From Desulfurivibrionaceae bacterium (GTDB lineage Bacteria; Desulfobacterota; Desulfobulbia; Desulfobulbales; UBA5123), in NCBI GenBank assembly GCA_030145325.1, contig JAQYVW010000006.1, positions 1 to 64,000 on the forward strand: a stretch of DNA of 64,000 nt, written 5' to 3'. Shown piece after piece: positions 1-9,703 of this stretch; the first letter of the stretch is position 1, and the number at the start of each line of letters is the position of its first letter. Made by a program: the position numbers and the translations under genes. Under the pieces are notes generated by a model. That model was not told the origin of the DNA. It saw nothing but the letters and a program-made list of their open reading frames with translations, and did no database searches.

Positions 1-54
1 CGTTTTTTTTGCTAGTGGATTCATTGGGGTTCTTTCTGACCTGTCTGGTGGTAG

Positions 55-84
55 CCATCTTGATGGTTAATATCATCAAGATGG
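55..84. other. Inverted repeat downstream of the 535-aa gene
   Basis: An 11-bp perfect inverted repeat (arms 55-65 and 74-84, 8-base loop) lies just past the stop of the minus-strand gene that ends at 99. It has no good T-tract on the minus strand, so it is at best a weak terminator or 3'-end hairpin. Nothing coding is visible in bases 1-98. Confidence 0.4.
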
Positions 85-98
85 CAAAGGTTTTTGAC

Positions 99-1706
99 TC
101 ATTCTGTCAGCACCTTCCGGCAGGCGGTGGCGAAATCTTCGGGGAAGTGGCCGTTAATGAAGCGAAGTTGCGCTTCGCTGAACGCGCCCATGGAGTAGGG
201 AAGTTTTGGCATCAGGGCGTAAAGGAGTCGTTGGTCGGGGTCTTCGCTGTCGACTCTTTTGGCGAACTCGATGCTGGTCACCATCCTGGCCCCCAGTCTC
301 GCCAGTACCTGCTGGCCGATGAGGAGGGCGCGGTCGAGGCTGGCCCTGGTTCTGGTTTCGGCTTCAAGGATATTGCCCACCTGGTTCTTGGTCATGATTT
401 GTAGTTCCCATTGCGAGGTCTGGGCCTTGGGGACAAAGAGCATTACCTGTTCGTCTTCATGGATAATCAAGCTTTTTTCTCGGTCGGTTCGGCCATCCAT
501 TCGTTCATTGTTGTTGATTGCGGCCAGATAGGTGGCAAAAAAATGTTTGCCGGTTTCTTGGTGGTATCGTTTGCCGAAGTCGGCAACGAGATCGCCGCAT
601 CCGAATGATGGAACCATCCCAGCTATTTCGCTGCCGCTGTGCCAGCCTTCCACTTCCCCTGGTAGCATGGCGAATTGCTGGTGGATTTGCTGGTGTGAGG
701 CGTGCAAGCGATAGCCGCTGGCGGCAAAATCATAGCCGTAGTTCCAGCCCCAAAGGGTCGCGGTGAAGGGAAGTTTTTTTACCTTTGGTTGGGTAAGTAC
801 TTTGGTGACCTGTTGGCGCAGATTTTCAAGTTCCACTACGCTTGAAAGGTGTTTTCGGGGTGGCAGTTCCAGCCCCAGTAATTCCGCAAAGCGGGCATAG
901 GTTCGTTGGTAGTACAGATGGCGCATGCCGGTGATGTCGGTTGGGGAAAGATCCAGGCTGCGGTAGCGCACCGCGTCGTGGGCCATGTTGGCAGCGTAGT
1001 GGCCCCAAGGGATATAGCTGTTGGCACGGAGATATTCGAAGACGTGGCTGTTGCCTTTGCGGTATTCACCGATGACCGCGCTGTTGCCTTGAGCGCCGGG
1101 GTTTAGCACCATCACCTGCTTGTAGCTGTCCGGCAGGTGGATGTTATTGGCTACGGTTTCAAAGAGATCGTGGTGGTGGATCACCGGTGGTGTTCTCTCT
1201 CCCTGTTGCCCATAGCGAATGCCGGTGGGTTGGTTGTGCTGGTTATGAATAAATTCGCAACTCATTTCCGCGAGCTTGATGAGGTCTGCCGGGTCCGTGG
1301 AGGTGGCGGCCAGGGAAAGAAGAACCGGCTCTGGGAGTTTGCTAAAGACGGCCTCGGCAGCCACCTCGCCCATGGCTTCGGAGAGGGTTTGGCTCATGGA
1401 CACCGGTTTGGGCGTTGGCAGTCGGATTCTTTGCGGCTCTTCGGCGCTGGCCTGGGCCCATGAATGGCAGATAAAAGTAGCGCCCCTGAAGGGCAGCGGG
1501 TTGGCGATCTCGTAGATGGGGTCGGCATCGGTTATGGTAAGATCCCCGGATGGAAAATTTTGTTGATTGGTAAGTGGGTGGTTGTCGGTAACTTTCCCCA
1601 GTTGCAAGGGGAAGTCATTTTCTCTGAAGTTCGCAATGGAATAGGTCGGGCGGTGGAGACCGAAAACAAAGCGGCCAGAGGGGTGGACGGAGCTTTTTAG
1701 CGACAT
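99..1706 (-). CDS. Unrecognised 535-aa protein, C-terminus vaguely HIT/GalT-like
   Basis: This is a long intact reading frame that I do not recognise with certainty. The product looks soluble, with no signal peptide or membrane segment, and is rich in His, Trp and Tyr. The C-terminal third, around the stretch VPKAQTSQWELQIM, loosely resembles the HIT/galactose-1-phosphate uridylyltransferase fold, where a Trp-Glu pair and a following helix are typical. No clear HxHxH catalytic motif is present, so I do not assign an activity. The gene is transcribed leftward, is followed by an inverted repeat at 55-84, and stands apart from its upstream neighbour, whose terminator lies at 1819-1857. It is probably monocistronic. 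A nucleotide-sugar or nucleotide-binding role is only a guess. Confidence 0.65.
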   Translation of the reverse strand: MSLKSSVHPSGRFVFGLHRPTYSIANFRENDFPLQLGKVTDNHPLTNQQNFPSGDLTITDADPIYEIANPLPFRGATFICHSWAQASAEEPQRIRLPTPKPVSMSQTLSEAMGEVAAEAVFSKLPEPVLLSLAATSTDPADLIKLAEMSCEFIHNQHNQPTGIRYGQQGERTPPVIHHHDLFETVANNIHLPDSYKQVMVLNPGAQGNSAVIGEYRKGNSHVFEYLRANSYIPWGHYAANMAHDAVRYRSLDLSPTDITGMRHLYYQRTYARFAELLGLELPPRKHLSSVVELENLRQQVTKVLTQPKVKKLPFTATLWGWNYGYDFAASGYRLHASHQQIHQQFAMLPGEVEGWHSGSEIAGMVPSFGCGDLVADFGKRYHQETGKHFFATYLAAINNNERMDGRTDREKSLIIHEDEQVMLFVPKAQTSQWELQIMTKNQVGNILEAETRTRASLDRALLIGQQVLARLGARMVTSIEFAKRVDSEDPDQRLLYALMPKLPYSMGAFSEAQLRFINGHFPEDFATACRKVLTE

Positions 1707-1818
1707 GACTGTTTTTCCTTGGTGGCAAGGGACGAGAAAGAATTTCTGGTTAAGGAAAAGCTATAAGAAAGTTCGGCCTGAATATCAAAGGAATTATCCC
1801 TGGGTTGCTGCTGACTAT

Positions 1819-1857
1819 AAAAAAAATGGTCGTGACGAATGGATGATCGTCACGACC
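1819..1857 (-). terminator. Rho-independent terminator of the RRM gene
   Basis: A perfect 11-bp inverted repeat (1828-1838 and 1847-1857, loop 1839-1846) is followed, in the minus-strand sense, by eight T residues (the A run at 1819-1826). It lies 60 bases beyond the stop of the RRM gene and should end its transcript. Confidence 0.85.
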
Positions 1858-1916
1858 GTGGGCTGACAGTAGGGATGTAAGGGGGATGCGACCCGAAGTG
1901 TTAGTAAATTAATGAA

Positions 1917-2198
1917 TTATTCGGTTTTGTAGCGTGGGCGATTGGCTGGCCGCCATGTTCTGGTGCTGTCCTCGCTCACAGTCAAAATATGATCGCCGTA
2001 GCGTCGTTGGTTGAGGGTGGAGATGGCGTGTTTCGCGGCTAGATCGTCCATGTCGATGAAGCCGAAGCCGCGCTGCCTGCCGGTCTTGCGGTCAACAATC
2101 AAGATAACTTCGTGGACTGGGCCTTGGTTTGCAAACAGGCGGCGCAGGTCGTTGGCGCTTGAGTTTTGGGGAAGGTTGCCGACATAGAGCCTTTTCAT
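1917..2198 (-). CDS. RRM-type RNA-binding protein (cold-shock Rbp family)
   Basis: A small single-domain RNA recognition motif protein of about 93 aa. The RNP2-like strand (KRLYVGNLP) sits at the N-terminus and the RNP1-like strand (GFGFIDM) in the middle, followed by the usual basic tail. Bacterial proteins of this type bind single-stranded RNA, and several are cold induced. An in-frame ATG at 2216 would add six residues, but a GAAGGAGA Shine-Dalgarno lies 5 bases before the ATG at 2198 and the conserved beta-strand begins right there, so 2198 is taken as the start. A strong terminator follows. The 5' region is long and AT-rich, which would suit a structured leader, though none is demonstrated. 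Confidence 0.9.
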   Translation of the reverse strand: MKRLYVGNLPQNSSANDLRRLFANQGPVHEVILIVDRKTGRQRGFGFIDMDDLAAKHAISTLNQRRYGDHILTVSEDSTRTWRPANRPRYKTE

Positions 2199-2216
2199 GG
2201 AGTCTCCTTCGCGCAT

Positions 2217-2601
2217 GCTCTGTCTGGCTAGCCTATGTGGTGGGGCCAGTTAAAGCATCTCAGATGTGATTTAGCTTTCTTTATCCAAAATTGTATCACA
2301 GCGATTGAGCGCCAGACAAGGCGGTTTTGCATTCATCCTTGTTTCTGTTCTCTGCTTTTTTTGTAACTAATTGATATTGCACTGGGATGAGCAATGTATT
2401 TTTTTTACGCAATTTTTAAATCAGCGCAGCTGGAAAAAGTTTCGAGACGGTTCTATTGTGAAAAAAGGGGGGGGAGGGGGGGGACACCCTATATCGAGGG
2501 TATAAGCGTTGTCTCAGCGTGTTGTCAAAAGATTGCCTTCAGTGCGCTGCAGAGCGGTTTTGCGGTGTCAGCTTGGTTGTAAAGGTACTTGGTGACAGAC
2601 A
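2217..2601. other. Intergenic region with G8-A-G8 tract
   Basis: No gene is visible here. It separates the SNF2 helicase stop from the RRM gene start, both on the minus strand. The notable element is 2467-2483, two runs of eight G separated by one A on the plus strand. This could form a G-quadruplex or be prone to slippage. No convincing hairpin terminator for the helicase gene is seen. Confidence 0.6.
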
Positions 2602-5600
2602 CTAGGTAGGTTTTGAGGCACTGGCGGTGGGGCTGTCCCATTGCAGGAGCTCGATCAACTCATCGCGGCTTAGCCGTTTGATAACGGCATCGTCGTCTTC
2701 CCGGACCAAGTGTTGGGCCAGGTTTCTTTTCTGCTCAATGATTTGATGGATCTTTTCTTCAAGGGTGCCGGTGGTAATCAGTTTAAAGGTCTGTACCACG
2801 TGTCGTTGGCCCATGCGGTGGACGCGGGAGGTGGCCTGATCCTCGCGGGCAGCGTTCCACCAGCGGTCATAATGGATAACTGCCTGGGCGGCAGTGAGAT
2901 CAACGCCTACGCCACCGGCTAACAGGCTGGCGCAGAAGACCTTGCAGTTGGGGTCGCTGTTGAAGCGGCTGATCATCTGTTCTCGTTTTTTTAGAGGCAT
3001 GCTGCCGCGCAGGTAGCAGTAATCAATTTCTCTGCGGTCGAGATGATCCTCAATGATGTCCAGCATCCTCGTATAATGGCTGAAAACCACCACCTTCATA
3101 TTTGAGGCCAAACATTCGTCCAGCAGTTCCACAAACAGTTCCCATTTGCCGCTCCGGTAATTTTTGGTGTTGTCGGCGTTGGCCAACAGGGCCGGGTGGT
3201 CGCAGATCTGTTTCAGATAGCTGATCACCGCCAGAACCTCCATGTAGGCCGGTTTCTTGCCGGTGGAGTCGTCAAACCCGGAGATAAGGGCGCGGCCACG
3301 TTGTTCGACGATTTCACGGTACAGGGCAACTTGATCCTCGGAAAGTTCGCAGGTGCGGATGTCTTCAATGACATCGGGCAGTTCTTTCAGCACTTGCGGT
3401 TTGGCGCGCCGGAGCAGGAATGGCTGGATCAGACGGGCCAGGCGGTCGCGTTGCTTATTGTCGTTTCTTTCCTCGATGGGTTGAGTGTATTGCTTGTTGA
3501 AGTTGGCGTCAGTGCCGAGCAAGCCGGGCAAGCAAAGATCGAAGATGGATTTCAGGTCGTTGGTGGAGTTTTCCAGTGGGGTGCCGGTGAGGCCCAAGGT
3601 CACTCGGCCATGGAGACGGCGCGCTGCTTTGTACATCTCGGTTTTTTTGTTCTTGAGATGCTGTACTTCGTCGAGGACGATGATGTCGAAATCAAGTTTG
3701 GCAAAGAACTTGGCATCGCGGCGAACCACGCCATAGGTGGTAATAATCAGGTTATGGTCGTTGGCCTCGGTAAGATCGCGTCTGGCTCCATGGTAAACAT
3801 GGTAATCCAGTTCTGGATAAAAATTGCGGGTCTTGTCCACCCAGTGGGAGACCACGGTGGCGGGGCAGATTACCAGGAAGCGGCCACCGTTCTTTCGTTC
3901 CATTTGCACGGCCTGGAGAAGGGCAAGGGCCTGGTGGGTTTTGCCCAGCCCCATGTCGTCAGCGAGGATGCCGCCCATCCGGTATTGATAGAGGTTAAAC
4001 AGCCAGGCCAGGCCATTGCGTTGGTAGTCGCGCAGGTGCTTCGGGATCACCGGCAGTTGCCGGGGGTTTTGCCATGCTTCGGTGTCCAGCAGGGATGAGA
4101 AGGCTTCGGCTTGGTTTTGGGACGGATCGGTGTTTTTTACATCGCCGATCAGGGAGGAGAGCATCAATAACTCTGGTCGGGAGAGGCGTACCCCTTGCGG
4201 TGCTCCGTCTTCGTCGTTCCAGATCCGGTCTTCATTCAGTTCATGTAGCCAGGAGAGGGGGCCGTCGTCCAGTTGCATCCAGTTGTTGGCGGTGGTGGCG
4301 AATTTTTTACCCTTGCGGCGGGCGAGGAGCAGTTCGGCAAGGGAGATACCGTCGTTGCCGAAGCCGTAAGTTCCGGCCAGGTAACACCAGTCGTCGTCCA
4401 TGCGGCTATGGGAGATGTTGAGGCTCTCCGGCATGGTTTTGATGGCTAGGTGTTTCAGGTTCGATTCGATCTCGTTTTCATCGGCGTTCAATGCCTGCTT
4501 GTGCATCTCCAAAAAAGCCGGCACGTTATCGGTGTTGATGGTGGTGATGTCAAGGGGGGCGTCGCTCAAGGTGTTGTCGGAGCTCTGTTCCTGAACCGCG
4601 ATAAACCCCAGTTCCGCGAGGTGGTAATAGCTGCCGTAGCGACAAGGCTCCAGTTCCTTGCGGGAGATAATGGTGCCATCGTCGCAGCGCAGGCATGATT
4701 CAATGTGCAGGTCGGTATTGTCGTCAAGGGTGGCTTTGGTAAGGGCCGGTAACTCCTTTGGCGGCTGGGCGAGGCCTAGGCGGCAGAGGCTGTCCAGGAC
4801 GTCTGGAGTTCTGGCGCGGGGCAGAGCCAGTGAAAAAATATTGTTGTCGTCTGTGTCGTGGGCGGTGAGCGAAAATAGGGTGTTGTCCGCTGGCCCTTCA
4901 AGGCGAAAGTGTGGTAACGGGTCGGTCAGGGTAAAAGAGGTGGCCAGCCAGCTCCAGAAGCTTGCGGCTCGTTCAGCACTGGGAAGGGGGGTGGTGATGA
5001 GGGTTTCTTCGTCAGCTTCTTCCGGGGCGGCCAGTTTGGTAAGATTTATATGTAGTTTGCGTAAATGGGTGGTGGCGGCGGTTGCTTTTGGTTGCTTTTT
5101 TTTAGGCAGCAGTGAGCCGAAAAGGGCTGCGCATTCTTTCATCCTGTGGTCGCTTAATCGCCAGGACACGCTGCGGAAATCACTATCGGTGGATAGTTGC
5201 CAGTGGTCGTTGTCGCGCTGGATGGTGAGGTCGGTGGGCGGGTTGACTCCGTACATGTCGAAGAGGATGTCGGTGGCCATTTGCCAGGGTGAGTCCGGGA
5301 GCTGAAAAGGGATGGGTTGCAACTGTTGGCTGTGGTCAGGGGGCAGCATGGCCAAGGCCAGGGCTGCAGCATGGTGGCAGAGTGACCGGTGGCCTCGGGA
5401 ACGGCCACATAGTAGGCAGTTGACCCGCTCGATGGTGAAGGAGGTTGCGGAGCGGCTTGATTCGGCAAAGCGGATCAGGATCTGGTTGAATCTGCCCTTT
5501 TCCATAAACAAGCCGCCCACCGCCTGTTGTTGGATTATGATATTTCTGATGCCACCTTGCTCAAGGAATTCTTGGCCCGCACGCAGGGTTGCCATGGTAA

Positions 5601-6189
5601 ACCAGGGAGCCAGAAGAAGGCGGGCGGCAAGGTCTTGGTCTGTTTCAGCAAGGCTCGGGGTCGGTGCACCGCTGGCTGGTTGGTTGACCAGAAAAAGAAA
5701 ATCAAAGAGGTGGATGATAAAGGGGCCCAGTTGGCCGGAGCCGATGGCGGCGGTGGGTAACTGGTCGAGGGGAAGGGCCAGTATGTCGCCGATGGTGACG
5801 GCTTTGAGTTTTTCTGCGGCCTGATGAAAGGGCAGGGGCAGTAGCAGGTCTCGGATGGAGGCGGCGAGAAGTTCTTTCGGAGCCATGAATGGCTCGCCGT
5901 TGACACCGGCAATGGCGTCGGTGACGGTTTTTTGCTCTGCCTCGGGTTGAAAATGAAGAATGGTTGCCCGGTCAATAACCGGGTGGCCCAGCATGGTGCA
6001 GGTTATGGCAAGGATTTGATCCTCAAGTTCTACCTGGTCGGCGCGGCGGGCGGTGAGGCGACCGGCCAGAGCGGCGCGGAACATTTCGCTGACGGTGGTA
6101 AAGCGCATTGCCGCCAGTTTGTCCAGGGTGTCGGCGGCAAGGGGCAGCAGGTCGAGAGGGCCATTGAGGATTTGTTGTCTAAGTTGCAT
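2602..6189 (-). CDS. SWIM zinc finger plus SNF2-family DEAD/DEAH helicase
   Basis: A 1195-aa Swi2/Snf2 ATPase, an ATP-driven DNA translocase. Roughly residues 255-280 hold a SWIM-type zinc finger (CLLC, then C-H). The ATPase core begins near residue 735 with Walker A (DDMGLGKT), followed by the motif II variant DEVQ, the LTGTPLEN motif III region, and a C-terminal helicase lobe ending in the SNF2 signature around HYDRWWNAAREDQATSRVHR and MGQ. Bacterial proteins of this layout (RapA/HepA-like in a loose sense) remodel protein-nucleic acid complexes; the exact partner is unknown. It is divergent from recC across a 247-bp intergenic region, so both promoters lie there. Its closeness to recCBD suggests, but does not prove, a role in DNA repair. 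Confidence 0.9.
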   Translation of the reverse strand: MQLRQQILNGPLDLLPLAADTLDKLAAMRFTTVSEMFRAALAGRLTARRADQVELEDQILAITCTMLGHPVIDRATILHFQPEAEQKTVTDAIAGVNGEPFMAPKELLAASIRDLLLPLPFHQAAEKLKAVTIGDILALPLDQLPTAAIGSGQLGPFIIHLFDFLFLVNQPASGAPTPSLAETDQDLAARLLLAPWFTMATLRAGQEFLEQGGIRNIIIQQQAVGGLFMEKGRFNQILIRFAESSRSATSFTIERVNCLLCGRSRGHRSLCHHAAALALAMLPPDHSQQLQPIPFQLPDSPWQMATDILFDMYGVNPPTDLTIQRDNDHWQLSTDSDFRSVSWRLSDHRMKECAALFGSLLPKKKQPKATAATTHLRKLHINLTKLAAPEEADEETLITTPLPSAERAASFWSWLATSFTLTDPLPHFRLEGPADNTLFSLTAHDTDDNNIFSLALPRARTPDVLDSLCRLGLAQPPKELPALTKATLDDNTDLHIESCLRCDDGTIISRKELEPCRYGSYYHLAELGFIAVQEQSSDNTLSDAPLDITTINTDNVPAFLEMHKQALNADENEIESNLKHLAIKTMPESLNISHSRMDDDWCYLAGTYGFGNDGISLAELLLARRKGKKFATTANNWMQLDDGPLSWLHELNEDRIWNDEDGAPQGVRLSRPELLMLSSLIGDVKNTDPSQNQAEAFSSLLDTEAWQNPRQLPVIPKHLRDYQRNGLAWLFNLYQYRMGGILADDMGLGKTHQALALLQAVQMERKNGGRFLVICPATVVSHWVDKTRNFYPELDYHVYHGARRDLTEANDHNLIITTYGVVRRDAKFFAKLDFDIIVLDEVQHLKNKKTEMYKAARRLHGRVTLGLTGTPLENSTNDLKSIFDLCLPGLLGTDANFNKQYTQPIEERNDNKQRDRLARLIQPFLLRRAKPQVLKELPDVIEDIRTCELSEDQVALYREIVEQRGRALISGFDDSTGKKPAYMEVLAVISYLKQICDHPALLANADNTKNYRSGKWELFVELLDECLASNMKVVVFSHYTRMLDIIEDHLDRREIDYCYLRGSMPLKKREQMISRFNSDPNCKVFCASLLAGGVGVDLTAAQAVIHYDRWWNAAREDQATSRVHRMGQRHVVQTFKLITTGTLEEKIHQIIEQKRNLAQHLVREDDDAVIKRLSRDELIELLQWDSPTASASKPT

Positions 6190-6367
6190 GGGTAGCAGTC
6201 GATTTCTCCACTTTTTCTCTTGATTAAGGAACCGACCAGTCTACTGCGACTCCTTCGTCACCGCAATAGTTTTCAGGTAATTGTTATGGGCTGTGCCTTG
6301 AGCGTAGAGTTTTAAATTGCAGGTTTTAAGGGGCGGAAATTTCTGGTATTTGATATCTTTATATTTC

Positions 6368-6409
6368 CTGCCTGCCAGAGAGAGAAGTTTTTTTCAGGCA
6401 GTTTTTTTT
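6368..6409 (+). terminator. Terminator-like hairpin in the recC leader
   Basis: A 7-bp stem (6368-6374 with 6395-6401) is followed by eight T residues (6402-6409) in the plus-strand sense, ending 27 bases before the recC ATG. No plus-strand gene lies upstream for it to terminate. It may be an attenuator in the recCBD leader or a barrier to stray transcription. The loop is long (20 bases), so the call is moderate. Confidence 0.5.
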
Positions 6410-6436
6410 ATGAAAACTTAAAATTGATCCCCTCCT

Positions 6437-9400
6437 ATGCCCCTAATCCTCCATAGCGGTAATCGTTTGGAATTGCTGGCCGATGCTTTGGCAACGCTCA
6501 CCTCGACGGAACCGTTGCCCCCTTTCGCGCCGGAAACGGTTATCGTCCAGAGCCGGGGGATGGCTCGCTGGTTGGCCCTTGAGTTGGCCCAACGGCAGGG
6601 GGTATGCGCCAACCTCACATGTCCTTTCCCTGCCACCTTTGTCTGGCAACTATTCGGAGCCCTTGCTAAGCCCGTGGCCAGTTCTTCTCCCTTTGAGGGC
6701 GATGGCTTGCTTTGGGCGGTGATGGATCGCTTACCGGCACTGGTGGAGCAGCCAGTCTTTGCGCCGCTGAAAAATTATCTCGCCGTGGACGCGCAACCTC
6801 TGCGGCGGTATCAACTGGCGGCCCGGATCGCCGACACCTTTGACCAGTATCTGATCTACCGGCCCGACTGGCTTAAACGTTGGGAGGCGGGTGAGGATGA
6901 GCACTGGCAGGCCGCGCTCTGGCGGTCGTTGCATGAGCGTTATGGTGATGAGCATCGCGCCAATCTCCTCTTTGACCTGTTGGCCTCGGTTGACGATTCT
7001 TTCATGAAGAGGGCCGGGTTGCCCACCCGTCTCTCCCTTTTTGGGATTCCGGCCTTGCCTCTGGCTCATTTCGATGTTTTTGCTCGTCTTGCTGAAAAGA
7101 TCGACATCCATATTTTTCTCCTCAACCCTTGTCGGACGCTGTGGGATGATCTGGTCAGTAGCCGGGAAAAAGCGAAGATCACCCTCCGTAACGTGGCGAA
7201 GATACCGGATGTGGAGGGCCTTTACTACGAGGTTGGTAACGAGTTGCTCACCTCGCTGGGCAAGCTGGGGCAGGATTTCCAGCGGTTGATTCACAGTTAT
7301 GACTGCCATGAGGAAACCTGTTTTGCCGCCCCTGGTCATGGTACGCTGCTGGCCGCAGTGCAGAGCGATATACTTGCGGGTCTTGACCGGGGCGGCGAAG
7401 ATCGTTTGGCGGTGGCGGCGGATGACCGCTCCATTGTTGTTCACGCCGCCCACAGCCCCATGCGCGAGGTTGAGATCCTTCACGATCAGTTATTGGCCCT
7501 CTTTGACCGGGACGATACCCTTAAACCCCGCGATGTGCTGGTGATGGCCGCTGATATCGCTGCTTATGCCCCCTATGTGGAAGCGGTTTTTTCCATCCCC
7601 GAAGATGAAAATTTAAGGATTCCGTTCAGCATTGCCGACCGCAGTGAGGGGGAAACCAGCCCGGTAATTCGCCCCTTTCTTGAGTTGTTGGGGATGGTGG
7701 GTTCAAGGCTGGCGGTGGGGCAGGTGATGGCCTTGCTGGAAAGTGGGCCGGTGCGACAGCGCTTTGCCATCGGCGAAGACGAGTTGCCCTCCATCCGCGC
7801 TTGGTTGCGCGATACCAACATCCATTGGGGGATCGATTCTGCCCATCGTGACGGTCTGGGGCTGGGTGATGATCAGCAGGGGACCTGGCTGGCCGGTCTT
7901 GATCGCTTATTGCTTGGTTACGCTCTGCCCGGCGGCAACCGTAATTTCTTTGCCGATATCCTTCCCTATGACGAGATTGAAGGCGGGATGGCCGGGTTGC
8001 TGGGTCGTTTTAGCGCTTTTTTGCAGGAAGTGTTCCGGGTGATGGCGGATTTTGCGGTTCCTCGGCCCCTGGCGGCCTGGCGTGATGAGTTGCTGGCGCT
8101 GGCGGCGCGGTTTCTCGCCGAGGATGATGCCTTTGAGTCTGACCTGCAACTCTTGCGCGATGGGTTTCATAACCTTGCTCAAGGCGGGGTTGCCGCTGCC
8201 TATGCTGAACCGGTGGCGGTGGAGGCGGTGAGAGCTCATCTCGCTTCCGGTTTCACCGGGCGCAGCCGGGAAGGGCGGTTCTTGAGCGGGCAGGTGACCT
8301 TCTGTCAGATGGTGCCCATGCGTAGTATCCCCTTCAAAGTTATTTGTCTGCTGGGTATGGATGATGGTGTTTTCCCGCGTATCGATCGCAATACCGGTTT
8401 TGATTTGATGGACGATGATTTCAGGATCGGCGACCGCTCCCGCCGCGATGATGACCGCTACCTCTTTTTGGAAGCGTTGCTCTCAGCTCGGGACTGTTTT
8501 TATCTTAGCTATGTTGGTCAATCTATCCGCGACAACAGCAAGCGGCCCCCCTCGGTGGTGGTGAGCAGGCTCATGGAGGTGGTTGAGCGCGGCTTTTCTT
8601 TTGCGGATGGATCGGCGGAGGAGAACCTGGTCACCCATCATCCCTTGCAGCCCTTTAGCCCTGAATATTTTGCTGCCCATGGCTCCTTGGTTTCTTACTC
8701 GCAACTCAATCACCGCCTTGCCGATACCGCCATCGGGCGTGAGCCCTGGCCAGGTATCTTTGCCGGTTATGCGCCGGAAGTTGAGGTTGAGCAGGTCACC
8801 CTTGCCATTGATGAGTTTGTCTGGTTCTTTGCCAATCCGGCGCGGTTTCTCCTCCAGCGGCGTTTTGGCTTATTGCTGGCTGATCACGAGGATGAGTTGG
8901 TTGATCGGGAGTTGTTCAGCCTTAACAGCCTTGAGCGCTACCGCTTGCGGGATGATCTGGTGGCGGCGTTGCTGGTTGACGAGAATCCTGCCGAACTGGG
9001 CCGGGTGCATCGGGCCTTGGGCGATATCCCGGCTGGAACCTACGGTGATCTTGATTTCGCAGCCATGGCCGAGGAGGCCCAAGAGTTTGCCGGTCGTTTA
9101 CAAAAGTTGCGTGGTGATGATGCCGAACCCGTAGAGCTGGCGGTGGATCTTGATCTTGGCCGGGTGCGGTTACAGGGAACCCTCGTTGTTTATCCCTCCG
9201 GCCAGTATCTCCATCGCCCCACCAAAGCTGCCAACATGAGTCTTCGTGACACCATGCACCACTGGATTTTGCACCTCTTGCTGAATGTGGCGGGAGATGC
9301 GCCGTCGCCGCAGACCTGGTTTGTCTGTAATGACAAGGAGGTTGGCTACGGGGCGGTGGCGGATGCTCTCGCGCATTTGCAGCAGCTTGTCCACTGGTAT

Positions 9401-9703
9401 CTTCGCGGCCAGGCCGCACCCTTGCCGCTGTTGCCCAAAGCATCCATGGCTTTTGCGAAGAAGTTGTGGGCCGGAAAGAAGGCTAAGGAGTTACCCGAGG
9501 CGTTGCGGGAGGCGTTCAAGATTTGGCGTGAGGGTGGTTTCCTTGGCGAACCGGAAATGGCTGACCCCTGGTTGCGGGTAGCCTTTGGGGAAACAGATCC
9601 CATGGCTGGGCCTGATTTTATGGCGGTGGCGGAATTGTTGCAAGCTCCCCTTGCACTGCGTGACCAGAATCTCGTCCCTGCTAACGGGGAGGATGGCCCA
9701 TGA
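6437..9703 (+). CDS. recC: Exodeoxyribonuclease V subunit gamma (RecC)
   Basis: RecC of the RecBCD helicase-nuclease, which processes double-strand ends and recognises Chi. At 1088 aa it is close to the family length (about 1120 in E. coli). Typical features are the N-terminal VQSRGMARWL block near residue 35 and the internal GMDDGVFPR motif region, within an inactivated SF1 helicase fold that scans for Chi. The stop overlaps the recB start by four bases (ATGA), implying translational coupling. Shine-Dalgarno sequence before the ATG at 6437 is poor, and a terminator-like hairpin lies just upstream, so expression may be deliberately low. The order recC-recB-recD forms one operon. Confidence 0.95.
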   Translation: MPLILHSGNRLELLADALATLTSTEPLPPFAPETVIVQSRGMARWLALELAQRQGVCANLTCPFPATFVWQLFGALAKPVASSSPFEGDGLLWAVMDRLPALVEQPVFAPLKNYLAVDAQPLRRYQLAARIADTFDQYLIYRPDWLKRWEAGEDEHWQAALWRSLHERYGDEHRANLLFDLLASVDDSFMKRAGLPTRLSLFGIPALPLAHFDVFARLAEKIDIHIFLLNPCRTLWDDLVSSREKAKITLRNVAKIPDVEGLYYEVGNELLTSLGKLGQDFQRLIHSYDCHEETCFAAPGHGTLLAAVQSDILAGLDRGGEDRLAVAADDRSIVVHAAHSPMREVEILHDQLLALFDRDDTLKPRDVLVMAADIAAYAPYVEAVFSIPEDENLRIPFSIADRSEGETSPVIRPFLELLGMVGSRLAVGQVMALLESGPVRQRFAIGEDELPSIRAWLRDTNIHWGIDSAHRDGLGLGDDQQGTWLAGLDRLLLGYALPGGNRNFFADILPYDEIEGGMAGLLGRFSAFLQEVFRVMADFAVPRPLAAWRDELLALAARFLAEDDAFESDLQLLRDGFHNLAQGGVAAAYAEPVAVEAVRAHLASGFTGRSREGRFLSGQVTFCQMVPMRSIPFKVICLLGMDDGVFPRIDRNTGFDLMDDDFRIGDRSRRDDDRYLFLEALLSARDCFYLSYVGQSIRDNSKRPPSVVVSRLMEVVERGFSFADGSAEENLVTHHPLQPFSPEYFAAHGSLVSYSQLNHRLADTAIGREPWPGIFAGYAPEVEVEQVTLAIDEFVWFFANPARFLLQRRFGLLLADHEDELVDRELFSLNSLERYRLRDDLVAALLVDENPAELGRVHRALGDIPAGTYGDLDFAAMAEEAQEFAGRLQKLRGDDAEPVELAVDLDLGRVRLQGTLVVYPSGQYLHRPTKAANMSLRDTMHHWILHLLLNVAGDAPSPQTWFVCNDKEVGYGAVADALAHLQQLVHWYLRGQAAPLPLLPKASMAFAKKLWAGKKAKELPEALREAFKIWREGGFLGEPEMADPWLRVAFGETDPMAGPDFMAVAELLQAPLALRDQNLVPANGEDGP

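Noticed and set aside
3196-4098. 300-codon plus-strand open frame inside the SNF2 gene
   Set aside because: It lies opposite the conserved helicase motifs and has no recognisable product or ribosome site.
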